Both the position numbers and the translations under genes were made by a program. From positions 1 to 26,063 of the forward strand of contig JANRJY010000049.1 of NCBI GenBank assembly GCA_033763735.1: DNA of 26,063 nt. The letters are read 5' to 3'. The notes beneath the pieces are model-generated. The model did not search any database. It had not been told where the DNA came from and saw only the letters and a list, made by a program, of their open reading frames with translations. This DNA comes from JANRJY01 sp033763735. GTDB taxonomy: Bacteria > Bacteroidota > Bacteroidia > Cytophagales > UBA9547. Positions 16,758-25,070 of the stretch are shown piece after piece (position 1 is the stretch's first letter; each line of letters starts with the position of its first letter).

Positions 16758-18502
16758 TGTCAAAGAAAGACAAAAAAAAATCAAATACAAATCAAACGCA
16801 ATCCAATGTAAAACCTGCTAATGTAAAAATTAATGCAGCACCGTTTGATTTAGAAATATTTAACACAAAATATAAGTTTGCAGCCATAGGTGCTTTTGCA
16901 TTTATTTTGTTGATTTACTTATTCGTCACATTCAAAAACATTGCATATCCATTGTTTTGGGCTGATGAAAGCATGACTGCTGTGGGTGCGCAACGAGTGA
17001 TGCAGTATGGTTATCCCAAAGTTCACGATGGCAAAAACGTATGGTACGATTTACGTCACACCAATCCGAAACTTGGTATTGATGAAAAAACAGATGCATA
17101 CATTGGAGGTACAAGTTGGGGGCATTATTATTATGCTTTAATTGGACTTACACTTGCTAATGGCGAAGATGATATATATGCCAAAACAGCTATTTTTAGA
17201 AGCACTTTTGCAATACTGGGCATTGTTGGTATTTTAATATTTGGTTGGCTCATTACTTTATTTTTTCCTGATACATTTTCAAAATTTGCATTTCTTGCCG
17301 GATTCACGCTCTTATGTTTATTGTCAGTTTCATTGGGACTATTGATTAAAGAAGTTCGTTATTATGCACCTACCATATTTCTGACAAGCATCATTTGTGG
17401 GGCTTATATAGCAACTCGCTTTGCTCAAAAATTGAACATTTATGTCGCCTCCTTTATCATTTTATTATGCCTTTGGATGCTGTTTATGACATTCGCTCCA
17501 GTGTATTTCATTCTAATGGTTGCAATAGGATTAACTGAAGCTGTAATAGCAATTCAACTCTTTCGTGAAAATGAATGGATCAAAAAAGGGGTGCCTGTTT
17601 GGGGCGGTTTGGCACTTTCTTTAGTATTTATTTATCCTTTTCTTCAGTTTTTCAAAACCTTCGAAATATCGGATGCAATGGCTGTCTTCAATGGATATAA
17701 CAGCAAAATGTATTGGGAAAATGTAGCTACAGTGCTTAAGTATTTTAGAATATATGAACCATTCTGGTTGTTTATTTCTGTGAAATTGTTGGTGCTTTTC
17801 AATATTAAAAATGTGCTGAAAAATTTACCTCAAAAATTTTGGGCTTCATTGTTTTTTACCTGTGTACTTGTTTTATCAGCATTATTAATTTCAAGGATTC
17901 CTAATTTTATTTATACACGTTATATTATATTTATGCAACCCATAATGGCTGCAAGTATATTACTTGATGTTTTTATACTTTGGGAGATAAATCGCATCGA
18001 AAAACCCACATCATTTGTATTTGTATTGGTCATTTCATTTTTCTGTTTTGGAATATTTTTATTTACCAATTTGAATAACATCACTTCTCGGTTATCTGAA
18101 CTTACAGAGCCATACAAAGGACCTTTGGATTATACCATTCCGTTTATTAAAGAAAAGTACAAAAAAACAGACACCCTAGTAATTGCTGCCAACTATGAAG
18201 AAACCTCCTATATGTATTACCTTGGCAGTAAGGTGGTTGTTGGTTTTATAGGAAATAATTTGGATTCAGACAGGGTTGCAACGCCTGATGTAATATGTTA
18301 CCGTAAACCATGGGGTAACTTTACAGACATATTTATGGGATATCTGCAAAAAACACCCTATGACCGGACAGGATTTCCGGTATATGACAACCCTGTCAAT
18401 AATATTCCGGAGCTTAATTTTATGCCCGCTTTCAACCATAGGTTTAAAAACAAAATGGCTGCCAACGAGCAAGAGGCAACAGAAATATTTACAAAAAAAT
18501 AA
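16757..18502 (+). CDS. Second polytopic GT39/PMT-like membrane protein
   Basis: The product has 581 residues with the same plan as its upstream neighbour: a basic, Lys/Asn-rich tail beginning MSKKDKKKSN, a first helix about 36-56, then PLFWADESMTAVGAQRVMQYG with the conserved-position DE pair, around ten membrane helices and a C-terminal soluble region. This fits a GT-C enzyme using a lipid-linked sugar on the periplasmic side. The sequence is diverged from the upstream gene (FWADES against LERDEGEYA), so a distinct donor or acceptor is likely. Its ATG overlaps the preceding TAA by one base. Confidence 0.75.
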   Translation: MSKKDKKKSNTNQTQSNVKPANVKINAAPFDLEIFNTKYKFAAIGAFAFILLIYLFVTFKNIAYPLFWADESMTAVGAQRVMQYGYPKVHDGKNVWYDLRHTNPKLGIDEKTDAYIGGTSWGHYYYALIGLTLANGEDDIYAKTAIFRSTFAILGIVGILIFGWLITLFFPDTFSKFAFLAGFTLLCLLSVSLGLLIKEVRYYAPTIFLTSIICGAYIATRFAQKLNIYVASFIILLCLWMLFMTFAPVYFILMVAIGLTEAVIAIQLFRENEWIKKGVPVWGGLALSLVFIYPFLQFFKTFEISDAMAVFNGYNSKMYWENVATVLKYFRIYEPFWLFISVKLLVLFNIKNVLKNLPQKFWASLFFTCVLVLSALLISRIPNFIYTRYIIFMQPIMAASILLDVFILWEINRIEKPTSFVFVLVISFFCFGIFLFTNLNNITSRLSELTEPYKGPLDYTIPFIKEKYKKTDTLVIAANYEETSYMYYLGSKVVVGFIGNNLDSDRVATPDVICYRKPWGNFTDIFMGYLQKTPYDRTGFPVYDNPVNNIPELNFMPAFNHRFKNKMAANEQEATEIFTKK

Positions 18503-18556
18503 TTTGGGACTTAGAGATGATACTAACAAGCATTATATTTGAGTAAAGATACTTTT

Positions 18557-18850
18557 ATGAATATTTCTGAATTCGAAATGTATGAACTTTTGCGAGAAAA
18601 AATGGACGAGAAGCAAGCGCGTATGCTTGTAGAATTCATTGAATTTCGTGTTGAAAAAAAATTCGAGGAAGCTAGAGATGTGTTTGCAACCAAAGACGAT
18701 ATTCATCGACTTGAATTAAAAATTGCAGAGATTCATCTAAAAATCGCAGAATCTAAAAATGATTTTATTAAATGGCATTTTGGAATGATTATTGGATCAA
18801 CTCTTGCAGTAATTGGAACGATATTGACCGTAATGCAAATGGGTGGCTAG
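18557..18850 (+). CDS. DUF1640-like coiled-coil membrane protein
   Basis: The product has 97 residues from ATG 18557. The alternative TTG at 18539 lies within TATATTTG (18534-18541), an exact -7-type box, so the ATG is preferred. An N-terminal helical segment with LREKMDEKQARMLVEFIE is followed by TKDDIHRLELKIAEIHLKIAE, a coiled coil, then KNDFIKWHFG and a C-terminal membrane helix (GMIIGSTLAVIGTILTVM). This order matches bacterial DUF1640 proteins, distant relatives of mitochondrial CCDC90/MCUR1. Their bacterial function is unknown. It lies 54 bases after the GT39-like gene. Confidence 0.7.
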   Translation: MNISEFEMYELLREKMDEKQARMLVEFIEFRVEKKFEEARDVFATKDDIHRLELKIAEIHLKIAESKNDFIKWHFGMIIGSTLAVIGTILTVMQMGG

Positions 18851-18910
18851 GGTAAATAACAAATTCCATTCTCCAAACCTATTTTTCAAAGTATTTATTA
18901 TTTTTCTCAA

Positions 18911-20083
18911 ATGAAAATCCTCCATGTAAGCCCGTCCTATTATCCTGCAATCAAATTTGGAGGTCCCATCAGATCGGTTCATGAACTTAACAAGTCATTG
19001 GTCTCCAAAGGAGTACATGTTGAGGTAATCACTACCGACGCAGGTATTGATAAAGATCAAAAAATAATAATTAATTCATGGCAACAAGTTGAAAATGTAA
19101 AAGTTAAATATTTTTCTTTTATTGGATATGAGCATTATAATTTTTCTTTACCGCTTTTTTTTGCACTTTTCTTTAATGTTAAAAAATACGATTTAGTGCA
19201 CATTACTGCAGTTTGGAATTTTCCAGTGTGGGCTGCAAGTTTTTGTTGCAATTTGTTTGGTATTCCATATATTATTTCTCCCAGAGGCACCATTTACCCG
19301 GAGACAATTGCCTTAAAATCAACCAATTTAAAGAAATTGTATTACCAGTTGGTTGCTAAAAGGTGTTTGGAAAAAGCTTCTTACATCCATTTCACTTCTG
19401 ATGATGAAGCTGAAAGTGTAGTTAAGCATTTGAAGTTAAAAACTAAATATCAAGTCATAGCTAATGGCATTGATTTGAATGCTTTTCAAAAATCATCAGA
19501 ACATCCTATAACCCATTATTTCCCAGATTTAACAGGAAAAGAATATCTTTTTTTCATCGGTAGAATTCATCCCAAAAAAGGATTAGACATTCTCTATCAG
19601 GCATTTGCAAAAGTCATTAAAGTATATCCCGACTTAAAATTAGTTATTGCCGGTCCGGATAACGATGGTTATAAAGCTGAGTTAGTTGCACTTTCAAATC
19701 ATTTAAATATCTCTAATTCAATAATTTACACAGATAATATTGAAGGAGACGCAAAAAAAGCAGCTTTTCAAGGTGCAAGTATGTTTTTGCTAAGCTCGTA
19801 TTCTGAAAACTTCGGAATGACGGTAATAGAGTCATTAGCAATGGCTTGCCCAATTATAATTAGCAACAAAGTAGGTATTGCGCCAAATATTGAATCAAAC
19901 CATGCTGGAAAAGTGGTGCAGGTGGATGAAAACGAACTTTCTGAGGCTATTATAGAACTAAAACATAATCCCAGTCAAAAAGAACTGTATATCAAAAACG
20001 GACTAACTCTTGTCAAAAATCAATTCAGCATCGATTCGGTGAGTAATAGTTTTATAGAATTGTACCGAAAAATTGTTAAATAG
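18911..20083 (+). CDS. Glycosyltransferase family 4
   Basis: The product has 390 residues and a complete GT-B fold. The start MKILHVSPSYYPAIKFGGPIR is typical of GT4 enzymes, with the GGP loop and VHELNKSL helix. The C-terminal domain opens FFIGRIHPKKGLDILYQAF and carries SENFGMTVIESLAMACPIIIS, the E-x7-E nucleotide-sugar site. It is therefore probably a retaining enzyme using an NDP- or GDP-activated sugar to extend a surface glycan. It stands 60 bases after the DUF1640-like gene and ends the second glycosyltransferase block. Sugar specificity is not determinable here. Confidence 0.88.
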   Translation: MKILHVSPSYYPAIKFGGPIRSVHELNKSLVSKGVHVEVITTDAGIDKDQKIIINSWQQVENVKVKYFSFIGYEHYNFSLPLFFALFFNVKKYDLVHITAVWNFPVWAASFCCNLFGIPYIISPRGTIYPETIALKSTNLKKLYYQLVAKRCLEKASYIHFTSDDEAESVVKHLKLKTKYQVIANGIDLNAFQKSSEHPITHYFPDLTGKEYLFFIGRIHPKKGLDILYQAFAKVIKVYPDLKLVIAGPDNDGYKAELVALSNHLNISNSIIYTDNIEGDAKKAAFQGASMFLLSSYSENFGMTVIESLAMACPIIISNKVGIAPNIESNHAGKVVQVDENELSEAIIELKHNPSQKELYIKNGLTLVKNQFSIDSVSNSFIELYRKIVK

Positions 20084-20144
20084 AAGTATTGAAATAATAA
20101 TTTGTGTTATTCCTTTTAAGTAAAAAATATAAAAAAAACAGGTT

Positions 20145-20209
20145 ACACAAATTAAACGAATTAACACCAATAATTAGCGATAATTAGCCTAATCCGTGTT
20201 ATTTGTGTT
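20145..20209. repeat. Imperfect palindromic intergenic repeat (acacaaatt / gtgttatttgtgt)
   Basis: The left arm holds acacaaatt (20145-20153) and aacac (20163-20167); the right arm is gtgttatttgtgt (20196-20208), the reverse complement of those two blocks joined. Between them aattagc occurs twice (20172-20178, 20182-20188). A further aatttgtgt at 20099-20107 can also pair with the left arm. No reading frame covers this 191-base gap. It resembles the short hairpin repeats scattered between genes in some Bacteroidota, but copy number cannot be judged here. Confidence 0.5.
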
Positions 20210-20274
20210 CTAATTATAGCTAATTTTGCTATTTTAATGGCTATCAAACTATTTACTTATTTCTATAAACTATA

Positions 20275-21369
20275 ATGAAAATCAGTGAAATTACCCAAGC
20301 ACTTGAATCATTCGCACCCCTTGCCTATCAGGAAAGCTACGACAATTGTGGCTTGTTGGTTGGAGATACAAATGCTGAATTATCCAAAGTACTTGTAACA
20401 CTGGATGTTACTGAAGAAGTAGTTGAAGAAGCTCTTAAGTTGGGTTGTAACTTAATTGTAGCGCATCACCCCATTATTTTCAAAGGACTTAAAAAAATTG
20501 CGAATTCCAATTATGTTGAGCGAACCGTTGTATCCGCAATAAAAAAAGACATTGCCATTTATGCCATACACACCAATCTGGATAATGTGGTTCAAGGCGT
20601 AAGCTTTCGAATGGCGCAAAAACTGGGTTTGCAAAATATTAAAATTCTTGATCCTCAGAGAAATAAGTTGTCAAAACTTACCGTATTTGTCCCCAATGAA
20701 AATGTTGAAGTTCTTGCCAAAGCACTCCATGATGCAGGTGCCGGAAACATTGGCAACTATCAAGAATGTAGTTTTAGAATGTTGGGCACAGGCACTTTTA
20801 AACCGAATGAATTTGCCAATCCTCACCTTGGGCAATCGGGCATCAAAGAGTATGTCAATGAAACTCGTATTGAATTTATTTTCCCTGCACATAATCAATT
20901 TCAAATACTTCAAGCTATGAAAGCAGCCCACCCTTATGAAGAAGTGGCCCATTTTTTTCAACCCCTTGATAATGAATTCAATGAAGTGGGGGCAGGTGCA
21001 ATTGGTGAATTTAAAGAGGAAATGGATACAAAAGAATCATTTCAATTACTAAAATCTACATTTCAAGTTCCTATGGTTAGGCACACTAATTTAATCAAAC
21101 AAAAAATTAAAACCGTAGCAATGTGCGGGGGCTCGGGAAGTTTTCTTACAAAAAAAGCAATCAGTTGTGGTGCCGATATTTTTATTACCTCTGACATTAA
21201 ATATCACGAATTTTTTGATGCCGAAAACCGCATCATCCTTGCAGATATTGGGCATTACGAAAGCGAACAATTTACAAAAGAAATATTATCAGAAATTATA
21301 TTAAAAAAATTTCCTAATATTGCAGTCCTTTTGTCAAAAGTGGTTACAAACCCCGTTCAATACACATAA
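20275..21369 (+). CDS. NIF3/YbgI-family dinuclear-metal-centre protein
   Basis: The product has 364 residues, the long form of the family: the metal-binding halves are split by a ~110-residue inserted PII/CutA-like domain (about 135-245, VFVPNENVEVLAKALHDAGAG). Expected metal ligands are present: His64-His65 in VAHHPIIF, Asp103 in HTNLDNV, and His327 and Glu331 in DIGHYESEQF. The family forms hexameric toroids with two metal ions per subunit. A GTP cyclohydrolase I type 2 role has been proposed for some members but is not established in general. The zinc-ribbon gene begins 6 bases later, an arrangement frequent in this phylum that suggests a shared pathway. Confidence 0.9.
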   Translation: MKISEITQALESFAPLAYQESYDNCGLLVGDTNAELSKVLVTLDVTEEVVEEALKLGCNLIVAHHPIIFKGLKKIANSNYVERTVVSAIKKDIAIYAIHTNLDNVVQGVSFRMAQKLGLQNIKILDPQRNKLSKLTVFVPNENVEVLAKALHDAGAGNIGNYQECSFRMLGTGTFKPNEFANPHLGQSGIKEYVNETRIEFIFPAHNQFQILQAMKAAHPYEEVAHFFQPLDNEFNEVGAGAIGEFKEEMDTKESFQLLKSTFQVPMVRHTNLIKQKIKTVAMCGGSGSFLTKKAISCGADIFITSDIKYHEFFDAENRIILADIGHYESEQFTKEILSEIILKKFPNIAVLLSKVVTNPVQYT

Positions 21370-21375
21370 AATCCG

Positions 21376-22158
21376 ATGGAACAAACTGTAGAGCAAAAAC
21401 TTGAATATTTATTAAAACTGCAGTCAATTGACTCGCAAATAGATCAAATAAAAATCACCAGAGGTGACCTTCCCGAAGAAGTAAGGGACATTGAAGATGA
21501 AGTTGCCGGTATGCAAACGCGTATCAATAATTTCAATGAAGAAATCAAAGAATTGGATGCCGCAATTGCCGGATACAAAAATTCAATTAAAGAATCAGAA
21601 AAACTGATTAAAAAATACGAAGATCAACAAACGAATGTTCGTAACAATCGTGAATATGATGCTATATCCAAAGAAGTTGAACTTCAAAAACTTGAAATCC
21701 AACTTTGTGAGAAGAAAATCAAAGAATCGGGATATAAAATCGAATTAAAAAAGAAAGAAATAGAAACCACCAATGACATACTTACTGCTCGGAAAGGAGA
21801 CATGGAAGTTAAAAAAGGGGAACTTGATGTGCTAATTGCTGAAAGCGAAGAAGAAATCACAAAATTGATGAACGACCGTGAAAAAGCTTCAAAACAAGTA
21901 GATGAACGTCTTTTCAAATCGTATAGTAAATTAAGAAATAATTATCGTAACGGATTAGCAGTAGTTCTTGTAAAACGTGACGCATGCGGTGGATGTTTCA
22001 ACTCTATTCCTCCTCAACGCCAGGCTGAAATTAAAGAGCGCAAAAAAATTATTGTTTGCGAACATTGCGGTAGAATTCTTGCCGGAGTAGAAACCATTGT
22101 AGTACCTGAAGCACCCGTCAAAAAGAGTGCTTTATCAAAGGAATTGAAAGAGGCCTAG
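21376..22158 (+). CDS. Coiled-coil C4 zinc-ribbon protein
   Basis: The product has 260 residues. Residues 1 to about 180 form a long antiparallel coiled coil rich in Glu and Lys (RDIEDEVAGMQTRINNFNEE, NVRNNREYDAISKEVELQK). The C-terminal domain has four cysteines, C204GGC207 and C228EHC231, that would bind one zinc. This is the family of the CT398/HP0958-like proteins, some of which bind RNA or secretion components in other bacteria. In Bacteroidota it sits beside the NIF3-family gene, as here (6-base gap), and its role is unknown. It is likely cytosolic. A strong terminator follows. Confidence 0.85.
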   Translation: MEQTVEQKLEYLLKLQSIDSQIDQIKITRGDLPEEVRDIEDEVAGMQTRINNFNEEIKELDAAIAGYKNSIKESEKLIKKYEDQQTNVRNNREYDAISKEVELQKLEIQLCEKKIKESGYKIELKKKEIETTNDILTARKGDMEVKKGELDVLIAESEEEITKLMNDREKASKQVDERLFKSYSKLRNNYRNGLAVVLVKRDACGGCFNSIPPQRQAEIKERKKIIVCEHCGRILAGVETIVVPEAPVKKSALSKELKEA

Positions 22159-22181
22159 ATCATTTGAAAAAAATAGTAATA

Positions 22182-22210
22182 AAAAAAGGGAGTTTATCGC
22201 TCCCTTTTTT
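22182..22210 (+). terminator. Rho-independent terminator after the NIF3/zinc-ribbon pair
   Basis: A perfect 11-base inverted repeat, aaaaaagggag (22182-22192) and ctccctttttt (22200-22210), encloses a 7-base loop tttatcg. The right arm ends in a T-run. It is positioned 24 bases after the zinc-ribbon stop. Being nearly symmetric in A and T, it could work in both directions, but no minus-strand gene is near. Confidence 0.85.
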
Positions 22211-22221
22211 ATTTTTGAAAA

Positions 22222-23685
22222 ATGAATAAATATTTCATAGTTGTTATTATTACTTTTTGTTCCTTTCATTCGTTTGCACAACACGAATATTCAGTTGACT
22301 TAAAAAAGGCATACGATGAATTTTTGAAACTTAGGGTAGATTCAGGAGTATCCATTTTAAAAAAATATGAACATAAGCACAAAAATAATGGCGTAGCCAT
22401 ATTGCTTGAAAATTATGCGGATGTCATTCGTTTGGCTGTGTCTGAAAATCCCGATTTATACGAAGTCTTAAAGAAAAACGAAAAGATACGCATCCAAAAT
22501 ATTGAAAAAATTGACCCGAAGTCACCATATCACAATTACATTCTTGGAGAAATATACTTACAATGGGGAATCATAAAGGCGAAATTCGGTAACGAAGTTG
22601 AAGGTGCGAGAGATATAGTTCGTGCTTACAACTTATTTCAAGAAAACGAGAAAAAATTTCCTGATTTTATTTATCACAAAAAATCATTAGGCGCACTTCA
22701 TATTATATTAGGATCCATCCCTGATAACTATAAATGGGTTGCTCGAATGTTGGGTTTTAATCCTGATATATTATTAGGAATTAAAGAAATGAAACAAGTA
22801 TTTGAGTCAAATAATGCTGTTCGGTCAGAAGCATTTTTGCTTTATGAGGGATTAAAATATTTTTTACTCAAGGAGCGAAGAGAAGAACCGGTGGAGTTGA
22901 ATCGTTTTTTAGGAAACAATTCCGACAATCTTGCAGCTATGTATTTGTACGTGGGAGTATTACGAAAATTCAACAGAGGCGAAATGGCTTTAGTGGTACT
23001 GGATAATTTCCAAATCAATGACAAATACATAAATTTTCCATACAACAAGTACATAAAAGGCAACTTATTACTTCAAAAAGGCAAATATGAAGAAGCGGCA
23101 CAAGACTTTAAAGTATTTATTGATTTGTTTGATGGTAAAAATTACAAAAAAGACGCTTGTTATAAAATATTCCTCGCATACAGCATCCAAGGCAAAACTA
23201 ATGAAGCCCTAGAGTATTTTAATTACATTTCTGAAATTGGACAAGCAGTTACAGAGCCAGATAAAATTGCAGAAAAAGCAGCGAAAGAAAAACCTTACAT
23301 GGACGTGCGTTTGGTAAGAGCCCGTCTGCTTTGTGATGGTGGCTATATTACTGAAGCAGCATCAATACTTCATGGTCTGACAGCCAATGACTTCCCCAAC
23401 CAAAAAGACAAAACAGAGTTTTATTATCGAATTGGAAAGATTTATGAGCTTCGCAAAGAAGAGGTTAAAGCTATTCCTTTTTATGAAAAAGCAATTAAAA
23501 TACAAGGGAATGAAAAGTACTATTTTGCGCCAAATGCATGTTTAACGATAGGCTATATTTTACTCAAAACCGATCCTCAAAAAGCTTATGAATACTTCAA
23601 AAGAGTGTTCGAATATTCAGATTATGAATATGAAGGTAGCATTAATGCCAAAGCAAAGGCAGCCCTTCATGAATTAAAAAAATAA
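22222..23685 (+). CDS. Secreted helical-repeat (TPR-like) protein, TTC39/Iml2-like signature
   Basis: The product has 487 residues with a signal peptide (MNKYFIVVIITFCSFHSFAQ), so it works in the periplasm or outside. The rest is almost entirely paired helices; TPR-like units include NKYIKGNLLLQKGKYEEAAQ and KTEFYYRIGKIYELRKEEVK. Around residues 160-190 it reads LGSIPDNYKWVARMLGFNPD then LLGIKEM, reminiscent of the LLP ... GF-G ... GL-L signature of eukaryotic TTC39/Iml2 (DUF3808) proteins; this is a pattern-level impression only. The ATG is 12 bases after the terminator. One base separates its stop from pabB, so both share a message. Function is unknown. Confidence 0.75.
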   Translation: MNKYFIVVIITFCSFHSFAQHEYSVDLKKAYDEFLKLRVDSGVSILKKYEHKHKNNGVAILLENYADVIRLAVSENPDLYEVLKKNEKIRIQNIEKIDPKSPYHNYILGEIYLQWGIIKAKFGNEVEGARDIVRAYNLFQENEKKFPDFIYHKKSLGALHIILGSIPDNYKWVARMLGFNPDILLGIKEMKQVFESNNAVRSEAFLLYEGLKYFLLKERREEPVELNRFLGNNSDNLAAMYLYVGVLRKFNRGEMALVVLDNFQINDKYINFPYNKYIKGNLLLQKGKYEEAAQDFKVFIDLFDGKNYKKDACYKIFLAYSIQGKTNEALEYFNYISEIGQAVTEPDKIAEKAAKEKPYMDVRLVRARLLCDGGYITEAASILHGLTANDFPNQKDKTEFYYRIGKIYELRKEEVKAIPFYEKAIKIQGNEKYYFAPNACLTIGYILLKTDPQKAYEYFKRVFEYSDYEYEGSINAKAKAALHELKK

Positions 23686-23686
23686 T

Positions 23687-24925
23687 ATGAACGCTGAGCG
23701 TTTTCCCGATCGGGAACAACTGTACTCTCTTATTCGTAATGCTTCTGATAGTTTCACGAAAGTAATTGTACTCAATGGAAATAATTACAGCAATTATCCC
23801 TATGGGTCATTTCCGACTTACTTGGCAGCGGGTAATCAAATCTTCACTCAAAATGGGAATTTATCAGATTTACAAAAATTTATTTTCAATAACAGTGGAA
23901 TTAAATTTGGTTTTCTAGGATATGATTTAAAAAACGAAATTGAAGCCATTTCAAGTAATAATTTTGATGGTGTTTTACTTCCAAATTTTGGTTTTTTAGT
24001 TCCTGAAATATTTATTGATTTTACTACTGTTAATCCAATCAACAACCTAAAGAATTCTTTTAAATGGACCGATTATAACACTTTTCAAACAAAGTTTAAA
24101 GGTGAAATAAAATCAAGAGTGACCAAAAAAGACTATATCAAAACTGTTAACCTTATACAAGAACGCATTCAAAACGGGGAAGTATATGAAATGAATTTTT
24201 GTATAGAATTTTATATAGAAGATATTGACATTGACCCGGTTGGATTGTACACCTTGTTGAACAGTAGCGCTCCAATGCCTTTTTCGGCATTTATGAAATG
24301 GGATAATCATTATTTGATATGCGCTTCCCCGGAAAGATTTCTGAAAAAAGACAGAAACAAACTCATTTCTCAACCAATTAAAGGTACAGCACCACGTTCA
24401 AAGGATTTAAAAAAGGACGAATTAATAAAAACGCAGCTTCAACATTCAGAAAAAGAAATAGCTGAGAATACAATGATCGTAGATCTCGTTCGCAATGACC
24501 TAACAAAGTGTGCCACTGATGGAAGTGTGAATTTGTATGAATTATGCAAAGTTTATTCTTTCCCAAATGTACACCAAATGATATCTACTGTGGTTGCAGA
24601 ATCAAAGCATGATATTACATTTACCGATATTATCAAAAGCAGTTTCCCTATGGGTAGTATGACAGGGGCTCCCAAATATGCTGCTATGAAATATATAGAA
24701 CAATACGAGCACACTAAGCGAGGACTTTATTCTGGAGCCATTGGTTATATAGATGAAAATGGCAATTTCGACTTCAATGTTGTGATTCGCTCTGTGATAT
24801 ATAATGCCTCTGCAAAATACCTATCTTTTCAGGTAGGCAGTGCCATCACTATTGATGCCAACCCCGAACAAGAATATGAAGAATGCTTAGTGAAAGCGAA
24901 AGCAATTTTTGAGTTGTTTGGGTAA
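23687..24925 (+). CDS. pabB: Aminodeoxychorismate synthase component I
   Basis: PabB converts chorismate to 4-amino-4-deoxychorismate, using ammonia from its glutamine amidotransferase partner, in the p-aminobenzoate branch of folate synthesis. The 412-residue product has the chorismate-binding domain in its C-terminal ~270 residues: GEVYEMNFC, CASPERFL, QPIKGTAPR, EIAENTMIVDLVRNDL, SFPMGSMTGAPK, RGLYSGAIGY. Lys232 in PIKGT is the nucleophile position that separates PabB from anthranilate synthase, which has Ala there. The N-terminal part is diverged. No pabA or pabC gene is present. Its start is one base after the repeat-protein stop (TAATATG). Confidence 0.9.
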   Translation: MNAERFPDREQLYSLIRNASDSFTKVIVLNGNNYSNYPYGSFPTYLAAGNQIFTQNGNLSDLQKFIFNNSGIKFGFLGYDLKNEIEAISSNNFDGVLLPNFGFLVPEIFIDFTTVNPINNLKNSFKWTDYNTFQTKFKGEIKSRVTKKDYIKTVNLIQERIQNGEVYEMNFCIEFYIEDIDIDPVGLYTLLNSSAPMPFSAFMKWDNHYLICASPERFLKKDRNKLISQPIKGTAPRSKDLKKDELIKTQLQHSEKEIAENTMIVDLVRNDLTKCATDGSVNLYELCKVYSFPNVHQMISTVVAESKHDITFTDIIKSSFPMGSMTGAPKYAAMKYIEQYEHTKRGLYSGAIGYIDENGNFDFNVVIRSVIYNASAKYLSFQVGSAITIDANPEQEYEECLVKAKAIFELFG

Positions 24926-25070
24926 AAAAACATTGCCAAATTAAAATTTCTAATTTTATTTATTGTAAAATAAATTTATTTAATTGCAAAAGCTTGCTTT
25001 CTGGGATTTAAATTTGAATTATGTTAAGAAATATATTATCCATATTAATTATAATTCAGTCAACTTAATA

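Noticed and set aside
10915..20083. A complete capsule or O-antigen cluster
   Set aside because: Only transferases are present; there is no flippase, polymerase, chain-length regulator, initiating transferase or nucleotide-sugar pathway gene, and unrelated genes interrupt the set.
22210..22217. TATTTTTG, a -7-type promoter match before the repeat-protein gene
   Set aside because: It lies only 4 bases before the ATG and overlaps the terminator T-run, so transcription would begin inside the gene; there is no -33 partner at a proper distance.
25021..25068. 15-codon plus-strand frame after pabB
   Set aside because: It is too short, is A+T-rich with no conserved feature, and lies in a convergent gap where chance frames are expected.
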